The notes beneath the pieces were generated by a model. The model was not told where the DNA came from, ran no database searches, and saw only the letters and a program-made list of their open reading frames with translations. Both the position numbers and the translations under genes were made by a program. A stretch of DNA of 64,000 nt, taken from Streptomyces sp. CC208A (GTDB lineage Bacteria > Actinomycetota > Actinomycetes > Streptomycetales > Streptomycetaceae). Of the stretch, positions 7,345-14,131 are shown piece after piece (position 1 is the stretch's first letter; each line of letters begins with the position of its first letter). The stretch lies in assembly GCF_030010625.1 (NCBI RefSeq), contig NZ_JASCXN010000021.1, positions 1-64,000 of the forward strand, in the 5' to 3' direction.

Positions 7345-8454
7345 ATGGAGATTCTCTGGTTCCTGATCGCCCTGGGCCTGCTCTTCGGCGTCCTCGGCCC
7401 CTACCTGCTGCGTCGCCGGGGCGGCGGCGGCATCCAGCAGGTCACGCCCGGCACGCCCGACGCCGCCGACCCGGAGGCGTACGGATTCGTCCGGCAGGAG
7501 GAGCTGGACGTGCGGCTCCCGGGCCCGGACCACGATCTCCTCGACGTCCTCGACGTCGTGCAGGCCACCCAGGACTGGCGGGCCGCCTCGCAGCTGCTCG
7601 CCGGCACGGACAAGGAGGGCGAGGTGCGCTGGCAACGGATCCAGGCCTTCGCCGGCGCGGCCTCCCTGGAGCTCGCGGAGAAGCCGGGCGTCGGCGGTGC
7701 CTGGCTGCGCGCCTGGCGCTCGGACGCGCCGAAGGACGCGGGCGGGGCGGCGGTGCACGCGGAGTTCCTGGTGCAGCAGGCGTGGCGCTCCTCCGCGGCG
7801 GGCAGCGACGACTTCCGGATCATCCTGGAGGAGGCGCGGAAGGTCGCCGAGGAGGCGGCGCTGCTCGCGCCCGGCGACCCGGTCCCGTACATCACGCAGC
7901 TCGCGGTGGCGCGCGGCCTCGGCTACGGCCCCGAGCAGTTCGACCAGGTGTGGGCGAAGGTCATCGACCGCGCGCCGCAGCACATGGGGGCGCATCTGGC
8001 GGCGCTGCACTACTGGTGCGAGAAGTGGCACGGCTCGCGCGAGGAGGCCGACCACTTCGCGACGACGGCCGCGGCGCGGGCGCCGCGCGGCTCGCTCCTC
8101 GCCGCGCTGCCGCTCTTCGCGGTCTTCGAGCACGTGCCGGACGTGGTGCTCGTGCAGGACTTCTACCGCACGGCGGTGGTGAGCAAGGCGATGGAGGGCG
8201 CGCTGTACGCGGTGCACTCGGCCCGCCCCGACGATCCGATGCTGGCCCACGTGCGGCACCTCCTCGTGTGGTTCCTGGTGCGCGGCGAGCGCTGGGCGGA
8301 GGCGATGCACCAGCTGGTGCACGTGGACGGGCACGTGGGCGCGGTGCCGTGGACGCTGAGCGCGGACCCGGCGGCGGAGTACACGCTGCACCGGAACCTG
8401 GCGGTGGCGGGGTACGAGGCGAACGGCGGAAGCCCGGTGACGCTGCGGCGGTGA
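7345..8454 (+). CDS. Membrane-anchored helical-repeat protein, unknown function
   Basis: 369 residues. The N-terminus is a signal anchor ([20 protein letters not shown], residues 5-24), then a short acidic linker and a long all-helical domain, W- and A-rich, resembling degenerate TPR repeats (for example [19 protein letters not shown] and [20 protein letters not shown]). The topology suggests a domain facing the cytosol or envelope tethered by one helix. I recognise it as a conserved Streptomyces gene lying between the trans-sulfuration gene and msrA, but know of no assigned role. ATG at 7345. No catalytic motif is visible. Confidence 0.75.
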   Translation: MEILWFLIALGLLFGVLGPYLLRRRGGGGIQQVTPGTPDAADPEAYGFVRQEELDVRLPGPDHDLLDVLDVVQATQDWRAASQLLAGTDKEGEVRWQRIQAFAGAASLELAEKPGVGGAWLRAWRSDAPKDAGGAAVHAEFLVQQAWRSSAAGSDDFRIILEEARKVAEEAALLAPGDPVPYITQLAVARGLGYGPEQFDQVWAKVIDRAPQHMGAHLAALHYWCEKWHGSREEADHFATTAAARAPRGSLLAALPLFAVFEHVPDVVLVQDFYRTAVVSKAMEGALYAVHSARPDDPMLAHVRHLLVWFLVRGERWAEAMHQLVHVDGHVGAVPWTLSADPAAEYTLHRNLAVAGYEANGGSPVTLRR

Positions 8455-8533
8455 CGGGAACAGGCGCCGGGGAACAGGCGCTCGCGCGTCGGCGTTGTGA
8501 GCACTGCCGACCCGTGTCGAGGAGAGATGCCGC

Positions 8534-9193
8534 ATGTTCCTGTCCCGCACCCCCGTCCTGCCCGCCCCGGAGCAGGCCCTGCGCGGCCGCCCGGAGCCGG
8601 AGTTCTCCGTCCCCGAGCGCCACACGGTGCTCGGCAACCCGCTGCTCGGCCCGTACCCGGAGGGCCTGGAGGTCGCCGACTTCGGGCTCGGCTGCTTCTG
8701 GGGCGCCGAGCGGAAGTTCTGGCAGACGGACGGCGTCTGGACGACGCTCGTCGGCTACCAGGGCGGCTACACGCCGAACCCGACGTACGAGGAGGTCTGC
8801 TCGGGCCTCACCGGCCACACCGAGGTCGTCCGCGTCGTCTTCGACCCGGCGAAGGTCTCGTACGAGACCCTGCTGAAGGTCTTCTGGGAGGCGCACGACC
8901 CGACGCAGGGCTTCCGCCAGGGCAACGACGTGGGCACCCAGTACCGCTCCGCCGTCTACACCCACTCCCCCGCCCAGGCCGAGGCGGCGGAGGCCTCCCG
9001 CGCCTCGTACCAGAAGGTCCTGGCCTCCTCCGGCTACGGCGAGATCACCACCCAGGTCCTGCCCGCCGCCGACCGCCCGTTCTATCCGGCGGAGGCGTAC
9101 CACCAGCAGTATCTGGACAAGAACCCGGCCGGCTACTGCGGCATCGGCGGCACGGGCGTCTCGTGCCCGATCGGGGTGGCGAAGGCGGAGTAG
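8534..9193 (+). CDS. msrA: Peptide methionine sulfoxide reductase MsrA
   Basis: Reduces the S-epimer of methionine sulfoxide in proteins and free Met, using thioredoxin. 219 residues. The catalytic Cys is C54 in GLGCFWGAE; candidate resolving cysteines are C202 (AGYCGIGG) and C211 (VSCPIG). Substrate-binding elements [22 protein letters not shown] and YRSAVY are all intact. The N-terminal 45 residues are the extension typical of actinobacterial MsrA. ATG at 8534 follows GAGGAGAGATGCCGC. A strong terminator follows at once. No MsrB is fused or adjacent. Confidence 0.95.
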   Translation: MFLSRTPVLPAPEQALRGRPEPEFSVPERHTVLGNPLLGPYPEGLEVADFGLGCFWGAERKFWQTDGVWTTLVGYQGGYTPNPTYEEVCSGLTGHTEVVRVVFDPAKVSYETLLKVFWEAHDPTQGFRQGNDVGTQYRSAVYTHSPAQAEAAEASRASYQKVLASSGYGEITTQVLPAADRPFYPAEAYHQQYLDKNPAGYCGIGGTGVSCPIGVAKAE

Positions 9194-9205
9194 TCACGTC
9201 GCGGA

Positions 9206-9237
9206 AAGGGCCCCCTCCGTTCCGGGAGGGGGCCCTT
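9206..9237. terminator. Terminator between msrA and the L,D-transpeptidase gene
   Basis: 13-bp GC-rich perfect stem (9206-9218 with 9225-9237) and a 6-nt loop with T residues on the msrA side; convergent genes share it. Confidence 0.85.
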
Positions 9238-9259
9238 CTGTGTGGCGTACGGGGACGGG

Positions 9260-10531
9260 TCAGACCGCCGAGCCGGACTTCCAGGTCGACCAGTCCATGT
9301 TCCAGCCGTTGAGGCCGTTGTCGGGGGCGATCGTCTTGTCCTTGGAGTTCTTGACGATCACGACGTCGCCGATCATCGACCGGTCGTAGAACCAGGCGGC
9401 GGCCTGGTTGGGGTCGCCGGCGCCCTTGACGTCGGCGAGGCCCACGCAGCCGTGGCTGGTGTTCACGTTGCCGAAGATGGAGCGGGCGCCCCAGTAGTTG
9501 CCGTGGATGAAGGTGCCCGAGGTGGACAGGCGCATCGCGTGCGGCACGTCCTTGATGTCGTACTCGCCCTTGCCGTCGGCGTCGGTGAAGCCGACGGTGG
9601 CGCCGTTCATCCGGGTCTCCTTGAACTTCTCGGAGATCACCATCTGGCCGTTGTACGTGGTGTTCTCCGGGGAGCCGGCGGAGATCGGGATCGTACGGAT
9701 GACCTTGCCGTCGCGCTTGACCGTCATCGTCTTGGCCGCGACGTCGACGGTGGAGACCTGACTGCGGCCGATCTTGAAGGTGACGGTCTTCTGCTGGACG
9801 CCGAAGACGCCGTCGGCGCCCTCGACGCCGTCGAGTTCGAGCTTGAGGGTGACCGTCGAACCGGCCTGCCAGTAGTCCTTCGGGCGGAAGTCGAGGCGCG
9901 TCGAGTTGAACCAGTGGCCGACGACCTCCTGGCCGGAGCTGGAGGAGACGGTGATGCCGCTCTGGACGGCCTTCTTGTCGGTGATCGCCTTGTTGAAGTT
10001 GATCGAGACCGGCATGCCCACGCCGACGGTCGAGCCGTCCTCGGGGGTGAAGTTGCCGATGAAGCTGTTCTCCTTCGACACGGTGGTGAAGGAGGTGTTC
10101 TCGTGCGCCTTCAGGCCCTCGGCGTCGACGGCGGTGGCGGCGATCTTGTAGACGGTGGCGCGCTTGAGCTGCCCGCTCGGCTTCCAGGAGAGGCCGTCCG
10201 CGGCTATCTCGCCCTTGACCTCCTCGCCCTCCACGGAGGTCATGGTGACCTCCGTGAGCTTGCCGTCGGTGACGGCGACCTTGGCGGCGTTGTTGATGGA
10301 GGCGTTCTGCGCGCCGTTCTCCGGCGAGATGGTGATCTGCGCCTTGGAGGTCTTCTGCTCGGCCGCCTTGTCGACCTCGGCCTGTGACGGGGCGGTCGGG
10401 GAGCCGGTGGAGGACCCGCCGCCGGCGGTGTCGTCGTTGCACGCCGAGAGCACGAGTACGCCGCTGAGCACCGCCGCCGCCGCGGCCAGGCTCCTGCGGC
10501 GCTTGCCGACCGTCATCACACGCTTCTCCAT
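9260..10531 (-). CDS. L,D-transpeptidase lipoprotein (YkuD domain)
   Basis: Cell-wall enzyme making 3-3 cross-links in peptidoglycan; acts outside the membrane. The ATG at 10531 starts a lipoprotein signal (MEKRVMTVGKRRRSLAAAAA, lipobox LSAC, Cys31). A Gly/Ser linker leads to two Ig-like domains typical of actinobacterial Ldt proteins (ISPENGAQNASINNAAKV; FTPEDGSTVGVGMPV). The YkuD catalytic domain is C-terminal: GTFIHGNYW with the conserved His, then SHGC at 359-362 with catalytic Cys362. The C-terminal tail rich in Trp is also usual. 423 residues; monocistronic. A longer upstream frame lacks a signal sequence at its start. Confidence 0.93.
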   Translation of the reverse strand: MEKRVMTVGKRRRSLAAAAAVLSGVLVLSACNDDTAGGGSSTGSPTAPSQAEVDKAAEQKTSKAQITISPENGAQNASINNAAKVAVTDGKLTEVTMTSVEGEEVKGEIAADGLSWKPSGQLKRATVYKIAATAVDAEGLKAHENTSFTTVSKENSFIGNFTPEDGSTVGVGMPVSINFNKAITDKKAVQSGITVSSSSGQEVVGHWFNSTRLDFRPKDYWQAGSTVTLKLELDGVEGADGVFGVQQKTVTFKIGRSQVSTVDVAAKTMTVKRDGKVIRTIPISAGSPENTTYNGQMVISEKFKETRMNGATVGFTDADGKGEYDIKDVPHAMRLSTSGTFIHGNYWGARSIFGNVNTSHGCVGLADVKGAGDPNQAAAWFYDRSMIGDVVIVKNSKDKTIAPDNGLNGWNMDWSTWKSGSAV

Positions 10532-10696
10532 CGTCGCCGATTCCCTGTCAATCCATGAGTACGCCCATGAGACCCCGTCCGGTTCCGGAAGCGGGGGGTT
10601 TGTGGGGAAGACCACTGAACATCCCGGAACAGTGATCGGCACCACCGGGCCCCACTGTTCGACACGCTCGTACAGGGCGTCCGGTTCCCGGCGCGC

Positions 10697-10727
10697 CACG
10701 GCCCCGGGACGCCGTCCCGGGGCCGTG
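10697..10727. terminator. Terminator after the acidic protein gene
   Basis: Perfect 14-bp stem (10697-10710 with 10714-10727), 3-nt loop, 20 bp downstream of the minus-strand gene ending at 10748. Confidence 0.8.
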
Positions 10728-10747
10728 GGCAGGGCGGTCGTCGCGCC

Positions 10748-11200
10748 CTACGGCCGGCCGTCCGGCTGGTCGTCGTCTTCCTCGGCCCCATCTTCCCCGT
10801 CGAGCTCCCACTCCATCGCATCGGGGTCGTACTCGATCTCCTCGCTGCTCCAGGCGGCCTGGACCAGCTCGACGCCGGGGAGCTCGCGGACCAGGTCGAA
10901 GGGCTCCACGAGGTAGGCCAGGGCCTCGGAGGGGTCGTCCTGGACGGCCGCGCGGGCGTGCGCGCGCTCCTCGGCCGGCATGAACTCGTCGGAGTCGATG
11001 CGCTCCTCGGCGGCGGCGGTCAGTTCGGCCGGGCCGTCGATCTCCAGGACGATGTCGACGCGGAGGCGGACGTGGCGGGTGGTGGTTCCGGGGCCGGTGG
11101 TCCCGGGGCTGGTGGTCTCGGGACTGGTGGTCTCGGGACTGGTGGTCTCGGGACTGGTGGTCTCGGGACTGGTGGTCTCGGGGGTTTCGGAGGTGCTCAT
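10748..11200 (-). CDS. Acidic protein with ETTSP repeats, unknown function
   Basis: 150 residues, strongly acidic (C-terminus EEIEYDPDAMEWELDGEDGA and EEDDDQPDGRP). The N-terminus carries about five tandem Thr/Ser/Glu/Pro pentapeptides (ETTSP) encoded by a 15-bp DNA repeat; the rest is one compact alpha/beta-like region (VRLRVDIVLEIDGPAELTAA, then AERAHARAAVQDDPSEALAY). No signal peptide or membrane segment, so probably cytosolic. I do not recognise a domain. It is transcribed toward the L,D-transpeptidase gene but separated from it by a hairpin and 200 bp. The repeat length could vary between strains by slippage. Confidence 0.65.
   Translation of the reverse strand: MSTSETPETTSPETTSPETTSPETTSPETTSPGTTGPGTTTRHVRLRVDIVLEIDGPAELTAAAEERIDSDEFMPAEERAHARAAVQDDPSEALAYLVEPFDLVRELPGVELVQAAWSSEEIEYDPDAMEWELDGEDGAEEDDDQPDGRP
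11111..11185. repeat. 15-bp in-frame tandem repeat
   Basis: Four perfect copies and one partial copy of GGTGGTCTCGGGACT, in phase with codons and producing the ETTSP repeats at the N-terminus of the acidic protein. Confidence 0.9.
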
Positions 11201-11313
11201 GGCTGGGAGCGTAGGGTCTGCCCGGCCTCGGCTTTCCCACGACCCGCTGTGTTCATTAGCATCTGGCCACCGCGGGCTCCCGCGGGGCTTTCCGTGAGGA
11301 GACCGAGATCCAC

Positions 11314-11607
11314 GTGTCCGCCGCCCGACGCCCGCTGCTGACCGCCGTCACGGCGGGGACCCTGCTGTGCGCCCTGTGGTTCGTCCCCTCGGCGAACGCC
11401 TCCGCCGGAACGGCCGGGGCGGGTGTGGTCTCGGGGGCGGGGAGCGGTACCTCGCAGCCCGCCGCGCCCGCCGGCGGCGAGGACCGGCTGGCCGACACGG
11501 GGGCGGGCCCGGACACGACCCCGTACCTGCTGGGCGGGACGGCGTTCCTCGGAGTGGGCGCGGGGTTCGTGGCGCTGGGGATGCGGCGGCACGGCCGCGC
11601 GTCCTGA
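11314..11607 (+). CDS. Minimal sortase-substrate-like surface protein (LADTG)
   Basis: 97 residues, exported. GTG at 11314 follows GTGAGGAGACCGAG. The signal peptide spans about residues 1-30 (TAVTAGTLLCALWFVPSANA). A short Gly/Ser/Ala/Pro linker leads to LADTG at about 60-64, the LAxTG type of sorting motif used by class E sortases of Streptomyces, then a hydrophobic stretch (TPYLLGGTAFLGVGAGFVAL) and a basic tail MRRHGRAS. Between signal and sorting motif there are only about 28 residues and no folded domain. It could be a cell-wall display stub or small surface coat protein. Its stop lies inside the terminator stem. Confidence 0.7.
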   Translation: MSAARRPLLTAVTAGTLLCALWFVPSANASAGTAGAGVVSGAGSGTSQPAAPAGGEDRLADTGAGPDTTPYLLGGTAFLGVGAGFVALGMRRHGRAS

Positions 11608-11633
11608 CCCCCTGCGCACGAGGGGGTCAGGAC
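11601..11633. terminator. Terminator overlapping the LADTG gene stop
   Basis: Perfect 13-bp stem (11601-11613 with 11621-11633) and 7-nt loop; convergent with hutH, which ends at 11668. Confidence 0.8.
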
Positions 11634-11667
11634 TCTTCGTGACTCTTCGTACGAGGTACGAGGAGGG

Positions 11668-13215
11668 TCAGGCCAGCGGTCCGGTGACCGGCTCCACGGC
11701 GGCGACGAGGCGCCCCTCCCGTACGAAGGCGTCGGCGGCGGCCAGGTCGGGCGCGAGGAAGCGGTCCGGGCCGGGGCCCGCGACACCGGCGGCGCGCAGG
11801 GCGTCGATGGCGGCCTGCGAGGCGGGGGCGGGGGTCAGGCCCTCGCGCAGCTCGATGCCGCGGGTGGCGGCGTACAGCTCGACGGCGAGGACGCGGGCGA
11901 GGTTGCCGACGGCGGTGCGCAGCTTGCGGGCGGCGGACCAGCCCATGGAGACGTGGTCCTCCTGCATGGCGGAGGAGGGGATGGAGTCGGCGGAGGCCGG
12001 GACGGCGAGCCGCTTCATCTCGCTGACCAGGGCGGCCTGGGTGTACTGGGCGATCATGAGGCCCGAGTCGACGCCGGCGTCGTCGGCGAGGAAGGGCGGC
12101 AGGCCGTGCGAGCGGTTCTTGTCGAGGAGCCGGTCGGTGCGGCGCTCGGCGATGGAGCCGAGGTCGGCGGCGGCGATGGCGAGGAAGTCGAGGACGTACG
12201 CGACGGGGGCGCCGTGGAAGTTGCCGTTGGAGCGGACCTCTCCGCTGGACAGGACGACCGGGTTGTCGACGGCGGCGGCGAGCTCGCGCTCGGCGACGAG
12301 CAGGGCGTGGGCCATGGTGTCGCGGCCGGCGCCGGCGACCTGCGGGGCGCAGCGGATCGAGTAGGCGTCCTGGACGCGGGGGGCTTCGCCGGCCTGGAAG
12401 TGGCCGGTGAGTCCTGAGCCCTTGAGGACGGCCAGCATGTTGGCGGCGGAGGCGGCCTGCCCGGGGTGGGGGCGGATGGCGTGCAGCTCGGGTTCGAGGA
12501 CCTTCTCGGTGCCGAGGAGGGCTTCGAGGGAGAGCGCGGCGGTGATGTCGGCCGACTTGTAGAGGGTGTCGAGGTCGGCGAGGGCCATGATGAGCATGCC
12601 GAGCATGCCGTCGGTGCCGTTGAGGAGGGCGAGCCCCTCCTTCTCGCGGAGCTCGACGGGCGCGATGCCGGCGGCGGCGAGCAGCTCGCCGGCGGGCTTC
12701 ACGACCCCGTCGGGCCCCTCGGCGTCCCCCTCCCCCATGAGCGCGAGCGCGCAGTGGGAGAGCGGCGCGAGGTCGCCGGAGCAGCCGAGGGAACCGTACT
12801 CGTGGACGACCGGGGTGATCCCGGCGTTGAGGACGTCGGCCATGGTCCGCGCGACCTCGGGCCGGACCCCGGTGTGCCCGGAGGCGACGGTCTTGAGCCG
12901 CAGGAACATCAGCGCCCGGACGACCTCGCGCTCGACGCGCGGCCCCATGCCGGCGGCGTGCGAGCGGACGATGTTCCGCTGGAGCTGCGCGCGCAGCTCG
13001 TGGTCGATGTGCCGGGTGGCGAGCGCGCCGAACCCGGTGGAGACGCCGTAGACGGGCTCGGGCTTGGCGGCGAGCGCGTCGACGACGGCCCGGGAGGCGG
13101 CGAGCGCCGCGACGGCCTCCTCCGACAGCTCGACACGGGCGCCGTGACGGGCGACGGCGATGACGTCCTGCGGGGTCGTGCCGGACGTGCCGAGAACGAC
13201 TGGCTGCATATCCAT
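11668..13215 (-). CDS. hutH: Histidine ammonia-lyase
   Basis: Deaminates histidine to urocanate, first step of histidine use; cytosolic homotetramer. 515 residues from the ATG at 13215 (MDMQPVVLGTSG); the upstream extension to 13251 runs through the likely operator. The MIO electrophile forms from Cys145-Ser146-Gly147 in GSLGCSGDLAPLSH. Most histidases have Ala-Ser-Gly; Cys in the first position is the form I recall for Streptomyces histidase, so this is lineage-typical, not damage. Other motifs: NGTDGMLG, SNGNFHG, SSAMQEDHVSMG. The other hut genes are not adjacent. An inverted repeat sits about 40 bp upstream. Confidence 0.94.
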   Translation of the reverse strand: MDMQPVVLGTSGTTPQDVIAVARHGARVELSEEAVAALAASRAVVDALAAKPEPVYGVSTGFGALATRHIDHELRAQLQRNIVRSHAAGMGPRVEREVVRALMFLRLKTVASGHTGVRPEVARTMADVLNAGITPVVHEYGSLGCSGDLAPLSHCALALMGEGDAEGPDGVVKPAGELLAAAGIAPVELREKEGLALLNGTDGMLGMLIMALADLDTLYKSADITAALSLEALLGTEKVLEPELHAIRPHPGQAASAANMLAVLKGSGLTGHFQAGEAPRVQDAYSIRCAPQVAGAGRDTMAHALLVAERELAAAVDNPVVLSSGEVRSNGNFHGAPVAYVLDFLAIAAADLGSIAERRTDRLLDKNRSHGLPPFLADDAGVDSGLMIAQYTQAALVSEMKRLAVPASADSIPSSAMQEDHVSMGWSAARKLRTAVGNLARVLAVELYAATRGIELREGLTPAPASQAAIDALRAAGVAGPGPDRFLAPDLAAADAFVREGRLVAAVEPVTGPLA

Positions 13216-13250
13216 ATTCAGCACCCTACGGATTGAAGACCGACCTGTCA

Positions 13251-13270
13251 CTAGGTGACTTCGTCACCAG
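13251..13270. promoter_or_regulatory. Inverted repeat upstream of hutH, candidate operator
   Basis: GGTGAC-TTC-GTCACC (13254-13268) with partly matching flanks, about 39 bp upstream of the hutH start. Size and position suit a repressor or activator site; the cognate regulator is not encoded in this window as far as I can tell. Confidence 0.45.
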
Positions 13271-13404
13271 TCTGGGTGTGGTGGAACCCTTACCGGGGCT
13301 GGTTGGCGCCAGAGGGCGGACGGAGGGGTTCCAGTCTGACCTGTGGGGCCCGGGGGGCGGAGGAGGCGGTACTGCGCGTCCCTGAGGGCGAGCAGACGAG
13401 TCGC

Positions 13405-13656
13405 TCACTCCTTCCAGCCCGTCGCGGAGCGGATCACCTCCCGCTCCGCGGAGGTCGGAGTGCGGAACTCAAGACGTTCGCCGTACCAGTCGAGGGCGCC
13501 GTCGCACGGTTCGTCCGCGATCTCCTCCGGGCCGTCGGTCTCGAACATGCCGTTCGCGTCCGCGGGCCGGCCGGGGGCCGCCGTCCGGTACAGGATGACC
13601 TGGATGTAATCGAAGGTCTTTCTGCCTCGGCCGTACGCCGTCTGGTCGGCGTTCAC
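13405..13656 (-). CDS. Hypothetical protein, possible secondary immunity gene or remnant
   Basis: 83 residues from GTG 13656, codons rich in third-position G/C as in real genes. Contains KTFDYIQVILYRTAAPG and GALDWYGERLEF; no domain recognised. No ribosome binding site precedes the GTG, and the same frame stays open upstream with coding-like residues (RPEGCAFFLC), so the true start may be lost or lie further up, though a terminator hairpin at 13711-13749 limits the extension. It lies downstream of the RHS toxin and its overlapping membrane gene, where extra or orphan immunity genes are common. Could equally be a decayed fragment. Confidence 0.4.
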   Translation of the reverse strand: MNADQTAYGRGRKTFDYIQVILYRTAAPGRPADANGMFETDGPEEIADEPCDGALDWYGERLEFRTPTSAEREVIRSATGWKE

Positions 13657-13710
13657 GCACAGGAAGAAGGCGCACCCCTCCGGCCTCCATCTTTCACATT
13701 GCGGGCCGGC

Positions 13711-13749
13711 GACTGCCGCGTCCAGGATCAGTTCCCGGACGCGGCAGTC
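13711..13749. terminator. Terminator after the RHS locus membrane gene
   Basis: Perfect 13-bp inverted repeat (13711-13723 with 13737-13749), 13-nt loop, just downstream of the minus-strand gene ending at 13757. Confidence 0.65.
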
Positions 13750-13756
13750 GGCCGCG

Positions 13757-14131
13757 CTATGCGGAGGGCCGCTCGTCGCGGAGAGGATGCTTGCGCATCC
13801 TGCGGCGATAGCGGATCAGCCACAGTGAATCAAACAGACCCCGCGTGTAGGGGTCTCCCTTCTCCATCAAGGGCGGCGACCCGAGTTCCATGCGCCGCTC
13901 GTAGTCCTCCATCACCTCGTGGCGCCCGCTCTCCACGAGGAAGGCGAAACTCAATACGAGTGCGAAGAGAGCGGGACCCCATGCCTGCGGGCTGAAAAGC
14001 AGACCCGCCGCGACCGTGACCGCCACCAGCGGGACGAGAGTCAGGCGGAGCCGCCGGGCCGGCAGTCGTCTGCGCAGCAGTTGGGGTAGGGCTACGGCGC
14101 CCGCGACTGCAACTATCGTCCACGCGCTCAC
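13757..14131 (-). CDS. Candidate membrane immunity protein of RHS toxin 1
   Basis: 124 residues. Two hydrophobic segments near the N-terminus (about 5-19 and 31-62: LTLVPLVAVTVAAGLLF, ALFALVLSFAFLVES) are followed by a basic cytosolic tail (SLWLIRYRRRMRKHPLRDE). The GTG at 14131 overlaps the toxin stop in GTGA; GTG 14134 is an alternative. This tight 3' coupling to a polymorphic-toxin gene is the standard position of an immunity gene. A membrane immunity protein suggests that the toxin domain acts at or in the membrane or is neutralised there. I recognise no family; the role is inferred from position. Confidence 0.6.
   Translation of the reverse strand: MSAWTIVAVAGAVALPQLLRRRLPARRLRLTLVPLVAVTVAAGLLFSPQAWGPALFALVLSFAFLVESGRHEVMEDYERRMELGSPPLMEKGDPYTRGLFDSLWLIRYRRRMRKHPLRDERPSA

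Noticed and set aside
11668-13215. Defective MIO triad in hutH (CSG instead of ASG)
   Set aside because: Cys-Ser-Gly is what I recall for active Streptomyces histidase, so it is lineage-typical.
13343-13609. 88-codon plus-strand gene between hutH and the RHS locus
   Set aside because: Arg/Ser-rich shadow of the minus-strand frame at 13405-13656, which has better codon usage.
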